DNA of 64,000 nucleotides from NCBI GenBank assembly GCA_032690845.1, contig CM064431.1, positions 25,798,300 to 25,862,299 on the forward strand. Direction: 5' to 3'. The notes beneath the pieces were generated by a model. The model made no database searches. It was given only the letters and a program-made list of their open reading frames with translations, and was not told the DNA's origin. Positions 23,180-34,612 of this stretch are shown piece after piece. Source of the stretch: Eleusine coracana subsp. coracana. Its lineage: Eukaryota; Streptophyta; Magnoliopsida; Poales; Poaceae. Position 1 is the stretch's first letter. Every line of letters starts with the position of its first letter. The translations under genes were made by a program, and so were the position numbers.

Positions 23180-24608
23180 AACTCCTCCAAGCTGAACCTT
23201 TGCTCGTCCCGAAGCAAAGATAAAACTTTAGTTGTTGATCAGGAGTTGCTACAATGTCCTACTCCTCGATAATACTAAGTGCACAACAAAGATACTTTTC
23301 TTTGAATTAAATATGTTGGCACAGTATTCACCCATTTACCTTGATCATCATGGGGCTTTTGACACCTCATTGTCTTGGGCGGTTGAGAGATAGAACAATT
23401 ATAGGGCACTAATTACTTGCTCTCTATTCCACTATCTTACTCTGGAGGTTTTCAATAGATTTTGCAAATAAAACCAAGTTCCTGAAATGATTCTCTTGGA
23501 TCGCTCAAAAGTGTATGATTCCTCACCAAGGCAAAGTGTTGCCTAAAATCACCTACTTCTAATAAGGCTTATGTGGAGCTCAAGATAGGGATAATTGAGG
23601 CATACTTGTTCACATACTATTGCTATGTCAAAAGACCGGATCTTAGAAAAATCAATTCACACAATTTTGATCAAGATGTGCAAGCATGTGGGAAACATGG
23701 TGGAATGATGAGTGGAATGAATAACTCCTTTTTGAATTTCTTTCCTCTCTTTTGGAATTTTTCTAGGACATGGCTATCTTTTGATTGCTCTTCTTTGGAG
23801 CATCCATTTATTTTCTTTTTGCATAGCCATATTCCTAGTTTGCAATGATAATTGAGAGAGGAATTTTTGCAATGAACATATGGAGTATTTCTTTCAGGTG
23901 GATGGAAGTGGTGGTGGCTTTCTTCCGGTGTAAAAGAATAACTCATGGTGGTGGATATGGTGGCTTCTATCTTCCAATTTAGAAGAGTAGCTCATGGCGG
24001 TGGAGGTGTGTATGTGATCTTGATCAAGAAAGCATGAAAAGAGTCTTACTAAGGTCACAACAATTTTGACTAAGCTCAATGTGAAACAAGCAGCATATGT
24101 ATAAGGTTTTTCAAATAAGCACTACATATGGCTTTGGTAGGAATTTTCATCATTGAGGAACTTATCAATTTATCATTTTGAAAAATAAAACTCTGGAATT
24201 CAAGCTTTACTTTGAGCAAGATCATAGCAGCCCTATTCACTATATCATATCTCCCAACAACTTAGAACTAGAGAATATATGTGCTACCCACATGTTTCAA
24301 GTTCAAGGTAAAATTTTAGCCAACAAACTTAATTCTTGGGAGAGTACTAAGTTGTAAACCAATGTTAGAGAGGAATAAAACAAAGCAACTATTCATCATT
24401 TCAACATAGGAAAACTATACACATTCATACTGCGCATGAAAAAGCTAAAGAAAATATTTTTGGTCTTTTTATCATCTTCTCAAATTTTTTTTGATTTTCA
24501 GATTTTATATTTATTTTTGGATTTTTGAATTTTCTAATGAAAAAACGAAAACAAGGGAAATATACAAGTTACCGTGAGATGGGGGTCCTCCCCCAAGCTT
24601 GTTCTTGC
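23180..24608 (-). other. 3' non-coding region of the Athila-like element
   Basis: 1.4 kb, AT-rich, without a credible gene. On the minus strand a purine run CTTGGGGGAGGACCCCC (24587-24603) lies just after the last stop, a feature often seen at the end of grass Athila-type coding regions. Confidence 0.6.
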
Positions 24609-26099
24609 TCACATGTGTTGGTTCGGGTCGTACCCTTGGGAGCGGAAGAAGGCATCCCAATTGCTTTGGTTCTGGGCCATCATCATGTTGAGTTGGCGGA
24701 ATTGGTTGTCGCTGAAATTCTGCCATTATTGGGTGTCGGTGACATGCTGCGAGAGAGTTTGTTGCATACTCTCGGTACGTAAGTCGATGTCGTCCACCCA
24801 CCTTGTTAACTCGGCCATCCCGAAATTGAGTTCACAGAACCCACGGGATGAGAATGACCGGTTAGCAAAGGACGACGCTCCGCTTGAGCTTGATGATGTG
24901 TGCATGGGGTAGTCATGCTGAGATCCCCATGCACCGGCCTGCCATGATGATCCTCCGGCCTCGTCCGGTGGTGGGGGCTGATCCCAAACCGTACCTCCGA
25001 TTGGGGTTTGGAACCCCGGTGTAGCCGTCATGCTTCTCTGTGGTCGGGTTGGTCGTTCAGAGATGCTGTCCCTGCGAAAATCTCCCCTTACCTCGAGAGG
25101 GAAGGTTAGTGCCCGACAGTGATACAAACAAAGACCCGGGTTAGGTAACGGGTATTTGTTCATATAACCAGGAAAATAATAGACCAAGGTGTCATCCGAA
25201 GCACGCTTCAAAGTATGTCCATGCACAAAATAATCCTCGCCTATGTATTCTCTGTCCGCACTCAAATATTCAATTTGAACATTTTCGAGCATTTCACATT
25301 TTTGAGCAATGCGAGTAATTAAGGAAGTGCACTAAATTGGTCCTTTCAGTTTTATATTTTCTAACCATTGGTCAATCATGCATTCCACGGGAGAAACTCT
25401 AATTCTTTTGACCATGGCATACAACAGTTTTAGTTCATCTTTACGGACAATCCTTATATCATTTCGAGGAAACAAGATCATGGCCAACCAAACATGCATG
25501 AATCTCAAAGTGGGATTATGGATGGCACTTGTTCTAGTCTTTGGACCCCAATCATTTCCTGTAATTTGTTTCTAAAAACTTTCCTTATGAAAACTTTTCA
25601 ATGCTTTGTCTAAGTCTATTCTACATTTGACATTTAGACCAAGCATAGAATTAGGGTGGGTCCAAGGAACCAAACGTTCTTGCCTAAACAAGCGAAAAGA
25701 AATGCATTCATCATGTTTTCTAAGGGTGCTCAAACTGCATAGTAAGGAAATGAGAACCTCCTCATTTACGTCTACAAAATCAGTCCAACCCATAGTGCGA
25801 AAAATAGTGGCAAATTCTTCTTGCATACCTATTTTCTCGAGGAAGTCCGGGTCGAAATGTCATGTGTGGGCGAACGGCCGGTCTCTCATGAGCTCGATGG
25901 CTTGTCCTTCACAGTCGTCGACGATGTCGAGGTGTTCCTTGGAGGTGAGCATGGCCGGCATTTCTTCCTCTGGAATTTCAGCTTCGGAGTCGCCATGTTC
26001 CAAACTCAGGGTAAGCTCGACGGAGGGCGTCCGGCTCGTGCTTGCCCGAGAACTCTTCCTCTTCTTCCCCCCGACAGCTTGCTTGATTCGATTGAGCAT
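24609..26099 (-). pseudogene. Athila ORF1 / 'putative plant transposon protein' type reading frame, with stops
   Basis: On the minus strand an ATG at 26099 (MLNRIKQAVGGKKRK) starts a basic, Ser/Thr-rich N-terminus. A globular region follows, with FRTMGWTDFVDVNEE (about 25800), GPKTRTSAIHNPTLRF (about 25540), YAMVKRIRVSPVECM (about 25430) and HGHTLKRASDDTLVYYF (about 25210). The C-terminus is Ser- and Gln-rich and ends at a TGA, 24609-24611. At least four in-frame stops interrupt it. The motifs resemble the plant transposon-protein family found in Athila elements, whose function is unknown. It occupies the place of pol and env, which marks the element as non-autonomous. Confidence 0.7.
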
Positions 26100-26626
26100 G
26101 GCTGCACACAAGAACAAACAAAAATAAGAACGACCTTGCATTCGGGTTAACGTTAGTGAAAACGAACCCGGACCATCCCAAACTTGATTTTGATTCTCAC
26201 AATCAACTTGAAAATGCACAAAACAGAGGGGAACTATTTTTTTTGGGTTTTTGGGGCAGTGGCTAAGTGAAGAACATGAATTCTTGAACAGCAACAAAGT
26301 GAGCAAAGGAGGAGAGTGAAGAATGAGCTTGGAATGGTGAAGCTCCTCCTCCTGGTCGGCTTTTAAGCCCAAACACCAGAATGGCAGCAAGAAATGGACA
26401 GAGCAACGGCTATAGAGCCGTTGGAAAAAAGCTGGGGACAAAAAGGTGGGACCAGGGGGTCGGCCTACCTGGTCAGGTCGGCCGACCTGCCAGTGGGCCC
26501 TCCTGGCTCCCTCCTTTTCTAGGATGTTCCTCAATGGCTAGCGAATCTAGCCAGTGCAGCCATTTTGCTCAAATTGCTCGACAAAAATTCTTTTTAAAAA
26601 GACAAACCCAAAAAACCTATATATAT

Positions 26627-26683
<57 letters not shown>

Positions 26684-27173
26684 TAAATATGCATATGATT
26701 GGAAAAATCCAATGTGCAAGATGGTTGAAAAATTCAAATATGCAAAATGCAAAAGTTGGAAATGAATCTAAACATGACGAAAAGAAAATATGGAATTGAA
26801 GAAAATAAATATGGATAAATACCGATTTAACCTCTCGGCGAGGGCTCACCCATTTAAGTCTAACGAGCGGGACTTTTCTCCGGCGTTTAGCTCGATTTGG
26901 TGTCATCCGGTCCCGGAGATCAGAACACGGATGATGCTTCTTGCTTCACTCGCCACACCTTCTTGGTCTTCTTTGTCGGTGTGGTCGGCGGCTTTGCAGA
27001 CTTCGGAGCCTGTGGCTTGGCACGCGGCTCCAACCTCTTCACTGTCACCTGTCGTGGTGACACTATTTCCTTCTCGATGAAGTTCTTCATGAACGTTATG
27101 AGGATGTCCTTCTTTGGGGGCGTGACTTTGACTTCCTTGATGTTGTTCGGGTTTGGCCCATACTTGATGCGGA
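26100..27173 (-). other. Spacer of the Athila-like element, with TA microsatellite
   Basis: Non-coding spacer between the protease and the last reading frame. It contains a (TA)n run at about 26618-26682. The frame at 26903-27283 overlaps the protease end and has only a weak Pro/Lys-rich character. I see no RT or integrase motif on either strand. Confidence 0.6.
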
Positions 27174-28391
27174 TCATATTGCATTGATATGGAAACGGAT
27201 TTTTCCGGCTCCAACATAAATGCGAGCATCCGCGGTGCTGAGGAATGACTGCCCAAAGATGAGCGGTGTTTCCTTACCGACATCCATGTCGAGTACCATG
27301 AAATCGACGGGAATGAAGCAATCCCGGATTTTCAATAGAATATCTTTGGCAATTCTCACCGGGTAGCGGACCGAGGAATCGGCCAGCTGGAGCTGCATCG
27401 GCATGGGGGATAAGGCTGTATAGTTCAGCCTGTCGTAGAAGTTCTTTGGCATGGCACTCATGCTCGCCCCGAGATCACACAGGGCGTGGTCGAAGTTCTG
27501 TGTCCTGATCGAGCAGGTGATCGTGGGACAGCCTAAATCTTTCTTTTTCTCGGGAAGCCGGTTGAGTATAGCAGCGCTACACTCTTCCGTAAGCTTGACA
27601 ATCTCCGTGGTCGACATCGGACGCTTGTTGCTGAGGAGGTCCTTGAGGTAGCGAGCGTACGTAGGTACTTGCATTGCATCCAGCAAGGGCACGATGTGCA
27701 GCTTCTGGATTACATCAACAAAGCGTGTGAACTGCTCGTCCATGGTCGGCTTCCTCTTTCTTTCAGGAAACGGCATGAAGATCGTGTCATAGAACTCATG
27801 TGGAGCCATTTTCCTTAGCGGCATCGCCTCTTGTTCCTTTTCTTCCGCCGACTTCTCAACTTGTGTGCTCTCCTTTTCCTTTCCTATAGCGTGAGGATAT
27901 GGCGGGTCCCGAGTGGATTTACCTCCCCTCGTGGTAACCGCATTAACATTTTCTAAGGGAGTCTCGGGTTGCCCCGGGATTTTCCCCGACTCTACAGGAG
28001 GAACAACAGCAACAACCTAAGCTAATTAGGTTTCAAACATTTTATTAAAGCTTAGCTGGTTCTTGAAAGCAGAACAAAGGTCTTCAATTTTAGTATGGAT
28101 GCTTTCTAGAGTCTTATCATTGGTGGCAATATTTTTACTAATATTCTCATTTATCCTAGCTTGACGAAGAACAAGATCTTTCAAGGAGGGCTGATTATAA
28201 CCAGAGCCAAAGTTGCCATTGTTACCTCCTTGGTAGTTGGGGCGCTGTTGATTTCACCCCTGACCTCCTTATGGACGGTAGTCATTGTTGTTGTTGCCCA
28301 TCTACATTGCGTCCTCACGGGTTTTAGGCCAATCATTTCCTGAGTGCCCCATGTTGCCATAGACCTCGCACGTCATGCAAGCGTCCACAGC
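27174..28391 (-). pseudogene. Athila-like gag C-terminus and aspartic protease
   Basis: After a stop near 28390 the minus frame continues through a degenerate CCHC-like region (CMTCEVYGNMGH near 28370), an Asn/Gly-rich linker with two stops, and then an intact 216-residue stretch from 27824 to 27174. That stretch holds the Athila-type protease with active site CDLGASMSAMPKNFYDRL (about 27470) and a flap-region counterpart VDFMVLDMDVG (about 27300). Protease would process gag; here there is no pol to release. The catalytic Asp is present. Confidence 0.8.
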
Positions 28392-29287
28392 TTAGGCAGT
28401 CCCATGTACTTCTCCCTTGGCCTGATCGTCCATCTTCATGAGGAGATCTATCTTAGCGGCAAGCATGTCAACCTCCTTGACGGAGTGCATGCCCCGCTGA
28501 CGTGGTTGGAGGCGATCTTCACTCCAACCGTGGCTGGACACCATTTTCTTGATCAGCTCCTTTTCCTTGCTCATAGTGAGTGAGAAGAAGGCTCCACCAG
28601 TAGCAGCGTCGAGGTGATCACGGACCGACGGAGTGAACCCGTTGTAGAAGTTCTGGATGATAAGCCAGTCATCCATCCCATGGTGTGGGCATGCCAAGAT
28701 GTACTCTTGGAGCCTCTCCCATGCCTCAGGAATCGAATCCTTCGACTCCTGCTGGAAGCTCGAAATCTTTCCACGGAGGGCATTGGTTTTGCCCAACGGG
28801 AAAAACTTCGCGAGGAATGCGGCAGAACATTTTTCCCAAGTGTTTACAACATCAAGGTTCGCGTAGAACCACTGTCTCACCCTCCCGTGGAGAGAGAATG
28901 GGACCAGTCAAAGACGAACAACGTCGGGGGTGACGTCCTTCATTTTGAAAGTGTTGCAAATCTCTAGGAATTGTTGCAGGTGAGCACTTGCATCCTCATT
29001 GGCCTTCCCACAGAATGGGCTGGCCTGCACCATGGTGATGAGACCCGTCTTGATCTCAAAGTTCGCATCTCCCATGTTGTCAGCTGGACCAATAGGAACA
29101 TTGGCAGCAGAGGGAGCGGAGAACTCATGGAGGGTCTTTTGGGCCATCGGCTCAAAGCTTGGTGGTGCGGAAGTGACGGGTTCGCTTGACCGAGGTTGCT
29201 TTTGAGGAGGGTGAGCCTAGCTCGTGCCCTTCTCAAGAGTGATTCTGGATCTTCGGTGAAGTTTGTCGGCAAGTCGAAACCAGTCAT
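28392..29287 (-). pseudogene. Athila-like gag, broken by a frameshift and a stop
   Basis: Begins at an ATG at 29287 (MTGFDLPTNFTED), about 115 bp downstream of the primer-binding site. It changes frame near 29150, where MAQKTLHEFSAPSA continues. A TGA near 28906 interrupts it, at an Arg-like position. The capsid core QWFYANLDVVNTWEKCSAAF, then KTNALRGKISSFQQ and GMDDWLIIQNFYNGF, is the classic Athila/Ty3 gag core. It would form the particle shell. Confidence 0.85.
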
Positions 29288-29402
29288 ACACTACCCTGTT
29301 TTCATACAAAATGTAGAAAACAAAGCAAGGTTAGCCTGCTCAGGAGATGGCCTTATAATTGTAACATAAATATGTACATTAGTAATTTCTTAATCATACG
29401 CC

Positions 29403-29421
29403 TTCCCCGGCAACAGCGCCA
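29403..29421 (-). promoter_or_regulatory. Primer-binding site, tRNA-Asp type
   Basis: On the minus strand it reads TGGCGCTGTTGCCGGGGAA, eight bases inside the LTR end at 29430. One C-to-T change from the standard Athila site TGGCGCCGTTGCC. Confidence 0.9.
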
Positions 29422-29429
29422 GAAATGCT

Positions 29430-30959
29430 TGTTGACTTTTGCTAAGCCATACTAATAAATCATTGCTGGCAAGGTGCCATAAATGCTTCATTAATATGTC
29501 CTAGAGCCAATTAGGTAAAATCCGCAAGCGCACGGAAAATTCCGTTGTAGCATTTCACCCGAAAGTATTTAGGGTATCGTATTTGTTTACCCCAAAGGAA
29601 AGCAATGAATATGAAGGCTTACTTAGGCACATATTTACATTGCGAATTGATAAGGATCATCTAACCAAGGCAGGAAAGCAATAGATAATGACAAGGTAGT
29701 GTGACACACAAAAGATTGTATCTCAAATATAAATAAATAAAGCCAAGTGGAGAAAGAACTAAGCTGAGCTACTCCTACAGTACTTTCATATACAGTTGTA
29801 TAGCCTAAGTTCTATACACATACACGCTTCAGGCACGGACCTACCCCTGCATCCACAGGCGACTTCCGCCAAGAGCCTACGCACTAGCCTAGCGTGGAGG
29901 AGTTCAAACGACGGATAGGGCTGTCACCACCTGCCGCCTACCTCAGCTAACCGGTAGACTAACGAATAATTGGTGCAAATCAATTATCCAAGTACCATAC
30001 TTGTATAATCAAAGAGCACTCTACTCCTCCATGGTTATATTAACGAAGCAGAGCTATCATATAAATATGATCACCAACCCATGTCATGTCATAGCAATGA
30101 ATCCTAAGCATAAAGACTATGTCATATAAATTAGACTATAGTGACGGTATATAACAAGCATGAAAATAGTAGTATAATAAATATAAACTACTATCACACA
30201 AGTGGGCTATACTATCATATATATGGATCACAATATCAAACAAGAAACTCATGACCCAAACACAACTATATAAAAAGATGACATTTATTAAATAGAGCAA
30301 AGTCTTACAAAAGGGAAATGATACAAGAGCCATACCAATTTCTCCAAGAGAAGACTTGAAGAACTAGAGAGTTCTAGACTCAGCCTAACTCCACTAAGAC
30401 TTGAGAACAACTAAGTAGCAAGAGAAGAAATTCTTCTTGTGGTGTGTGTGTGAGTGTAAGGCCACCCCCTCCTATTTATACCCTCTGTAGGTCGGCAAAG
30501 GGGAGTAACCACCAAGAATATCCCTGCCCACCGCGATTAGGAATCAACCAGGAGCCTCCACGTGCAAGCCTAGGAGGAAAGGCCGCATGCCTGGGTCGGC
30601 CGACCTAGGGAGGGGTCAGCCGACCTATGGTTGGGCCCTCCTAGGTTGTGCTTCCTCAGGGTGGCTTCCAGGTGGGTCCTCATCCTAGATGTCGGGGTAG
30701 TTTTGTGTGTCTCTTTGGTGTAGTACTGAAAATGGGCCCTTCAATCCATGGGATGTCTAGTTGGCGCTCTCTTATTTGTCGAAAGTGTGTTTCTTTGCCT
30801 TTTGGGTGTGTTTCCTTCATATTTCCTCCTGCATGCAAATAATTCCTAAGTACAAGTGGAACTATATTATTGTAAACAAATATGCGTGTATGAAATGCCA
30901 AGTTCTCCTTTATTTGAGCATAGTTGATGGATGAAAATGGTACTTAACAGCCGTCAACA
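29430..30959 (-). repeat. 5' LTR (sense) of the Athila-like element
   Basis: 1530 bp, starts TGTTGAC (plus strand) and ends GTCAACA. It matches 21814-23179 apart from the deletions noted there, and it is the longer copy. Confidence 0.85.
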
Positions 30960-33594
30960 CCCACACGTCATCTTCTTCCTCCCGCCGAATCCGCGCTTGC
31001 CATTCCTCTACTCCCCCCGATTCAAACTCCCGCAGCGCGCCAACTCCCACGCCCGCCCGACACCACATGCGACGTCCCCACGATGCCTGTGATCCCCGTC
31101 CCCCTCTTTCCCCCTCTGAATTGCCCCCGTCGGCTCTGAATTTTGGAAGGCGTGCACCATTGCTGCCTCTGCCCCACAACAAGCCTCAGCCAACCCTAGC
31201 CCCCCTTCAAATCCTTGCGCGCGACCCCCTGGGTGAGTTCCCCATGTTCCTCTCTCCCTCCTTAGCCGATCCTAAGCGAGCTCCAACCACCGGAGGGCCT
31301 TTCCGGTGGAACTCCGATGAGGTCCCACCCTGCACCGCCCTCTTTTTGGCCGCAAGTGACCTCTAGCCTCGCCCCTTTTGTCCTGGCCCTTGGATCTAAT
31401 CTGGACGGTCTAGATTAGAACAAACCGAAGGGGTATGAGCCAGGACTAGGGATCCTCTGGTCAAACCCCGGTCCATGAATCAAGTGGACCCGGTCTATAC
31501 ATTTTAGGAATTAATTTAATTCGCTTAATTCCAGAATAGTGGTAGTTTTGCTCATAGGCCCCTGCGCTCTATTTTAATTTCATCTTCAACCTATTTTTTC
31601 TACAGAACCTTTATTAATTTATATTTAGGCCCCTAAGCTTGTAATTAATTATTTTTAGCACTATAACTTTGTCTAAAAGACCCTAGACTTTTCCTAAATA
31701 TTATTTTAGCCCTGTATTTTTATAGAAGCACCCTTGTACTTGTTTTTAATGATATTTTTTAACCTATCTTTTTATACTTAGACCCCTAAACTTTTCACTC
31801 TGATATTTTACAATTTAGTCCCTATACTATTCTAAAATTACTTTTAAGCCCCTAAACCTGTCTGTTTTTATCTTTTTAGTCCTTAAAACTTCAAATCGTC
31901 ATAACTTTTCAACCGTAATTCCGATTTAAGAAATTCTTGCGCCCACACGTTCGTTACCGCGAATACTATATGTTCAAATTGTCTTATAGTAGTTTTCCGA
32001 TTTTGCTATTTTAACCCTACACCTTCAAACTCGCATAACTTTTTACTCGTAACCCTAATTTAGTTGATTCTTGCGCTCACGCGATCGTAGGAATGCGTAC
32101 TATCTTTTGAGATTGATTTTATAGTACTTTATTACTTTTGGTGTATTGTTTCTTAGTTTATTTATATGATTGTGTGCATGTCATACCTACGTGACGATTT
32201 TTTAGACAACGGGATATTCTAGGAATCGCAAGAGCATGAGTTGAACATCTATTTCCAGGCAAGTGTCTTTGATGCATTTTGATCCTATTATGAATGATTA
32301 TTTTAGAATTGCATGCTTGTATTAATGGATTGGCTACCTATTGTTAGGGTTTAGTAGTATTGCTTTATCTTGTCCTTATCGCCTTGAATTAGAGATTTAA
32401 TTAGCTTTGGGTAGATATGCTTAGTTGCTTATTGGGTTGTTGGGTTCAATTAATTTTGACTAATGAAGAATGTCATATTAGGAATAAATGGGTAATTCTT
32501 TTAGCAACATGGACTTACGGATCTCAACAAGCTGGATGGAATGGATGCGGTGCCGTTGGCACATGTTGGGTGGTGGTATGCTTGTTGTAGATTCTAGGAA
32601 CCGGTTCTTGGAGCGGTAACCCAAGACAATAGTGCCATTAGAAGGCTGCTTTGGAACAACTTGGCTGATTAATTAGGAGTTCTCCCAGTGTTGGTGCAGC
32701 ATTTGGTGGACCGGGGAATGGAAGTCAAGAGGACTGTCCTTGTATCCGAAAGCTCAAGAGGGGGCTCTTGGGGTAATGAGCTGCTTGTTGATGGGCTATC
32801 ACTTATGGATGGGAGTGAAACCAAAGTGGCTAGCATGTACTGGGAGACCCTTTATAAAAGCCTTGTAGTGATCTTCTGGTCGCACACCTAAGGAAGTGTG
32901 CTAGTGCTTGGCCAGCATGGCAACATGGAGACTTCAGTCCACTTGGCAATAGAGGACGAAAGCATGACTTGTGGGTAAAGTGGGACAACCTCTGCAGAGT
33001 GTAAAACTATCATGACAGACGTGCTCACGGTCATGAGCGGCCTGGATCCCTCACTTGATTAGTTGGTGGTTTATGGATGGTTATGGTTGGGAATTGTTGG
33101 GATTGGTGGATGAGATTGGACTTGGCTTGGATAGCTCCCTGTGGATCAATGGTTGGGATGACCTTACCTAGTAATTAGGATGCTTAGGAAATTAAAAGCT
33201 CATGCAATTAGCCCCCCTATAAGCCTTCCTTGTCTTTAGCCCCATGTCATATTTTCCCCCACTTGCTGAGTACGACATGTACTCACCCATGCACTATACC
33301 ACATTGCTGCTCAGCTACAGGAGAAGGTTGGTACAACCATGAAGACGATGGAGGAGTCTAGGCATGCGGTCTTCCGGTCGACTTCCTATGGGAGCTGAAG
33401 GACGCTAACGCTTAGTTATTCCTCTGCAATCTAATCTTTTCTTTTGACCTACGGGTCACCCTTGTAATAATATTACCGAATTAATAAAGATATTGTTCTT
33501 TTATCACAATAATTGTCCTGTGTGCGTGAAAACTTGATCCTAGGCACACATACAAATGCATTCGGTTTCGATCGTTAGAACTGAGTGTGACAAG

Positions 33595-33606
33595 TGGTAT
33601 CAAAGC
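33595..33606 (+). promoter_or_regulatory. Primer-binding site of the TGTCACAC element
   Basis: TGGTATCAAAGC, three bases after the LTR end; one transition from the initiator tRNA-Met match TGGTATCAGAGC. Confidence 0.85.
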
Positions 33607-34612
33607 TATATCGACCGTCGGACGCAAGCCTAGATACAATGACCGTGCCATATGTTCTATTTTCAAAAGTACTATTTAGAAAACGTTTCTCTCTACAAAA
33701 GTCTTCTATCTTCTATCCTCTCTCCTTAATTTCTCTTTACTTGCCTATTCTCAAATGATTGAAAAAATAATATTTATTTATTTATTTTATTATTCCTTTC
33801 CCTTTACAAAATATTAGTTGGCCAACTTACGCTATCAAGAACAAGATGAATGATATTGAAGATTGGACAAGCTGGTTCTACTTAGCATGAAGATGAAGAT
33901 CAAAAGTCGAAGTTGAAGGCCCTTCATAAGACCGAAGGCATTGGTCATCACTCCACATAAAGAAAGACTTCCGAAGAATCGTGGTTTAGGATCCTTCCTA
34001 TTTTAGAATAATAATCGCTAGATAGAACGACTTTGCTAACTGTATGCCTTGTCTTGCTTGTGGTGTGCTATGTTTGAGTCAAATCTTTGATTGTGTGTTG
34101 GTGTGCTTCCAAAGCATTTAGCTTTGTTATCGCATCATTAGTTATACCTAGGCTTAGTTTAGTTGGGGTTATCGTTTCCCTCTATTCCTTGCCATCTTAC
34201 CTCCATCATTCCATTCTTTCCTAGTCACTTATGACCTAATCAAATCCAAGCGATGTTGAACTCGAGTATCAGAATATTTTGAAGGGAGAATTGATAAGAT
34301 TACACAAATACCCAATATAGTTCTCTCTTATCCCTTGCCAGCTCGAAACAAAAAGTGCAACTTTGCAATGTTCTCCCGGAAGAGGCAACACACAACTCCT
34401 AGCTCAAGCGAACAAACCCTGAGGTGACACCCATAGAGGAGTAATATCGAGAGACATACTAAAAGACTAATGTCAAGATTTCCTTTGAAGAAGTTACAAG
34501 AGTAAACACAGCCAACCAATCAAGTGAACTGAGTTTAAGAAAGATGGATACTGAAAAGCGAGCCTACCTCTAACCTTTCTTGCTAGCCACGTAGAATCTC
34601 GGGGCGAGATTC
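33607..34612 (+). other. Truncated internal region of the TGTCACAC element plus unassigned DNA
   Basis: Non-coding leader-like DNA follows the primer-binding site. There is no gag or pol before copia LTR sequence starts in inverted orientation at about 34613, and no second TGTCACAC LTR. The element is therefore truncated or deleted. A purine stretch GAAGGGAGAA near 34279-34288 could be a leftover polypurine tract. The last 200 bp cannot be assigned. Confidence 0.45.

Larger units (their letters stand above)
21814..30959 (-). mobile_element. Non-autonomous Athila-like retrotransposon, minus strand
   Basis: Two LTRs with perfect TGTTGAC...GTCAACA-type termini (29430-30959 is the sense 5' LTR, 21814-23179 the 3' LTR; the latter ends ATCAACA) flank gag, protease and a large non-pol reading frame. 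There is no RT, RNase H or integrase between them. The primer-binding site is tRNA-Asp type, the Athila signature. The target duplication is CCCAT (21809-21813) against CCCAC (30960-30964), one transition apart. It inserted into the TGTCACAC LTR. Confidence 0.85.
21627..33592 (+). repeat. Long gypsy-type LTR (TGTCACAC...GTGTGACA), split by an Athila-like element
   Basis: It begins TGTCACACCCC at 21627 and ends GAGTGTGACA at 33592, a perfect 8 bp terminal inverted pair. A primer-binding site starts at 33595. Without the nested element (21814-30959 plus one target copy) it is about 2.8 kb, fitting Tekay/Del-like grass LTRs. Bases 33267-33284 (GAGTACGACATGTACTC) form a small hairpin of the kind found near the polyadenylation region of such LTRs. 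The GC-rich frame at 31067-31366 lies within the LTR and is not a gene. The upstream 5 bp are TAGTG; the matching right copy and 3' LTR were not found. Confidence 0.7.

Noticed and set aside
26618..26682. TA-rich run as a possible origin or promoter
   Set aside because: A simple (TA)n microsatellite in the spacer of a decayed element.
31067..31366. 99-codon Pro-rich frame
   Set aside because: It lies inside the TGTCACAC LTR, in a GC-rich stretch typical of such LTRs.
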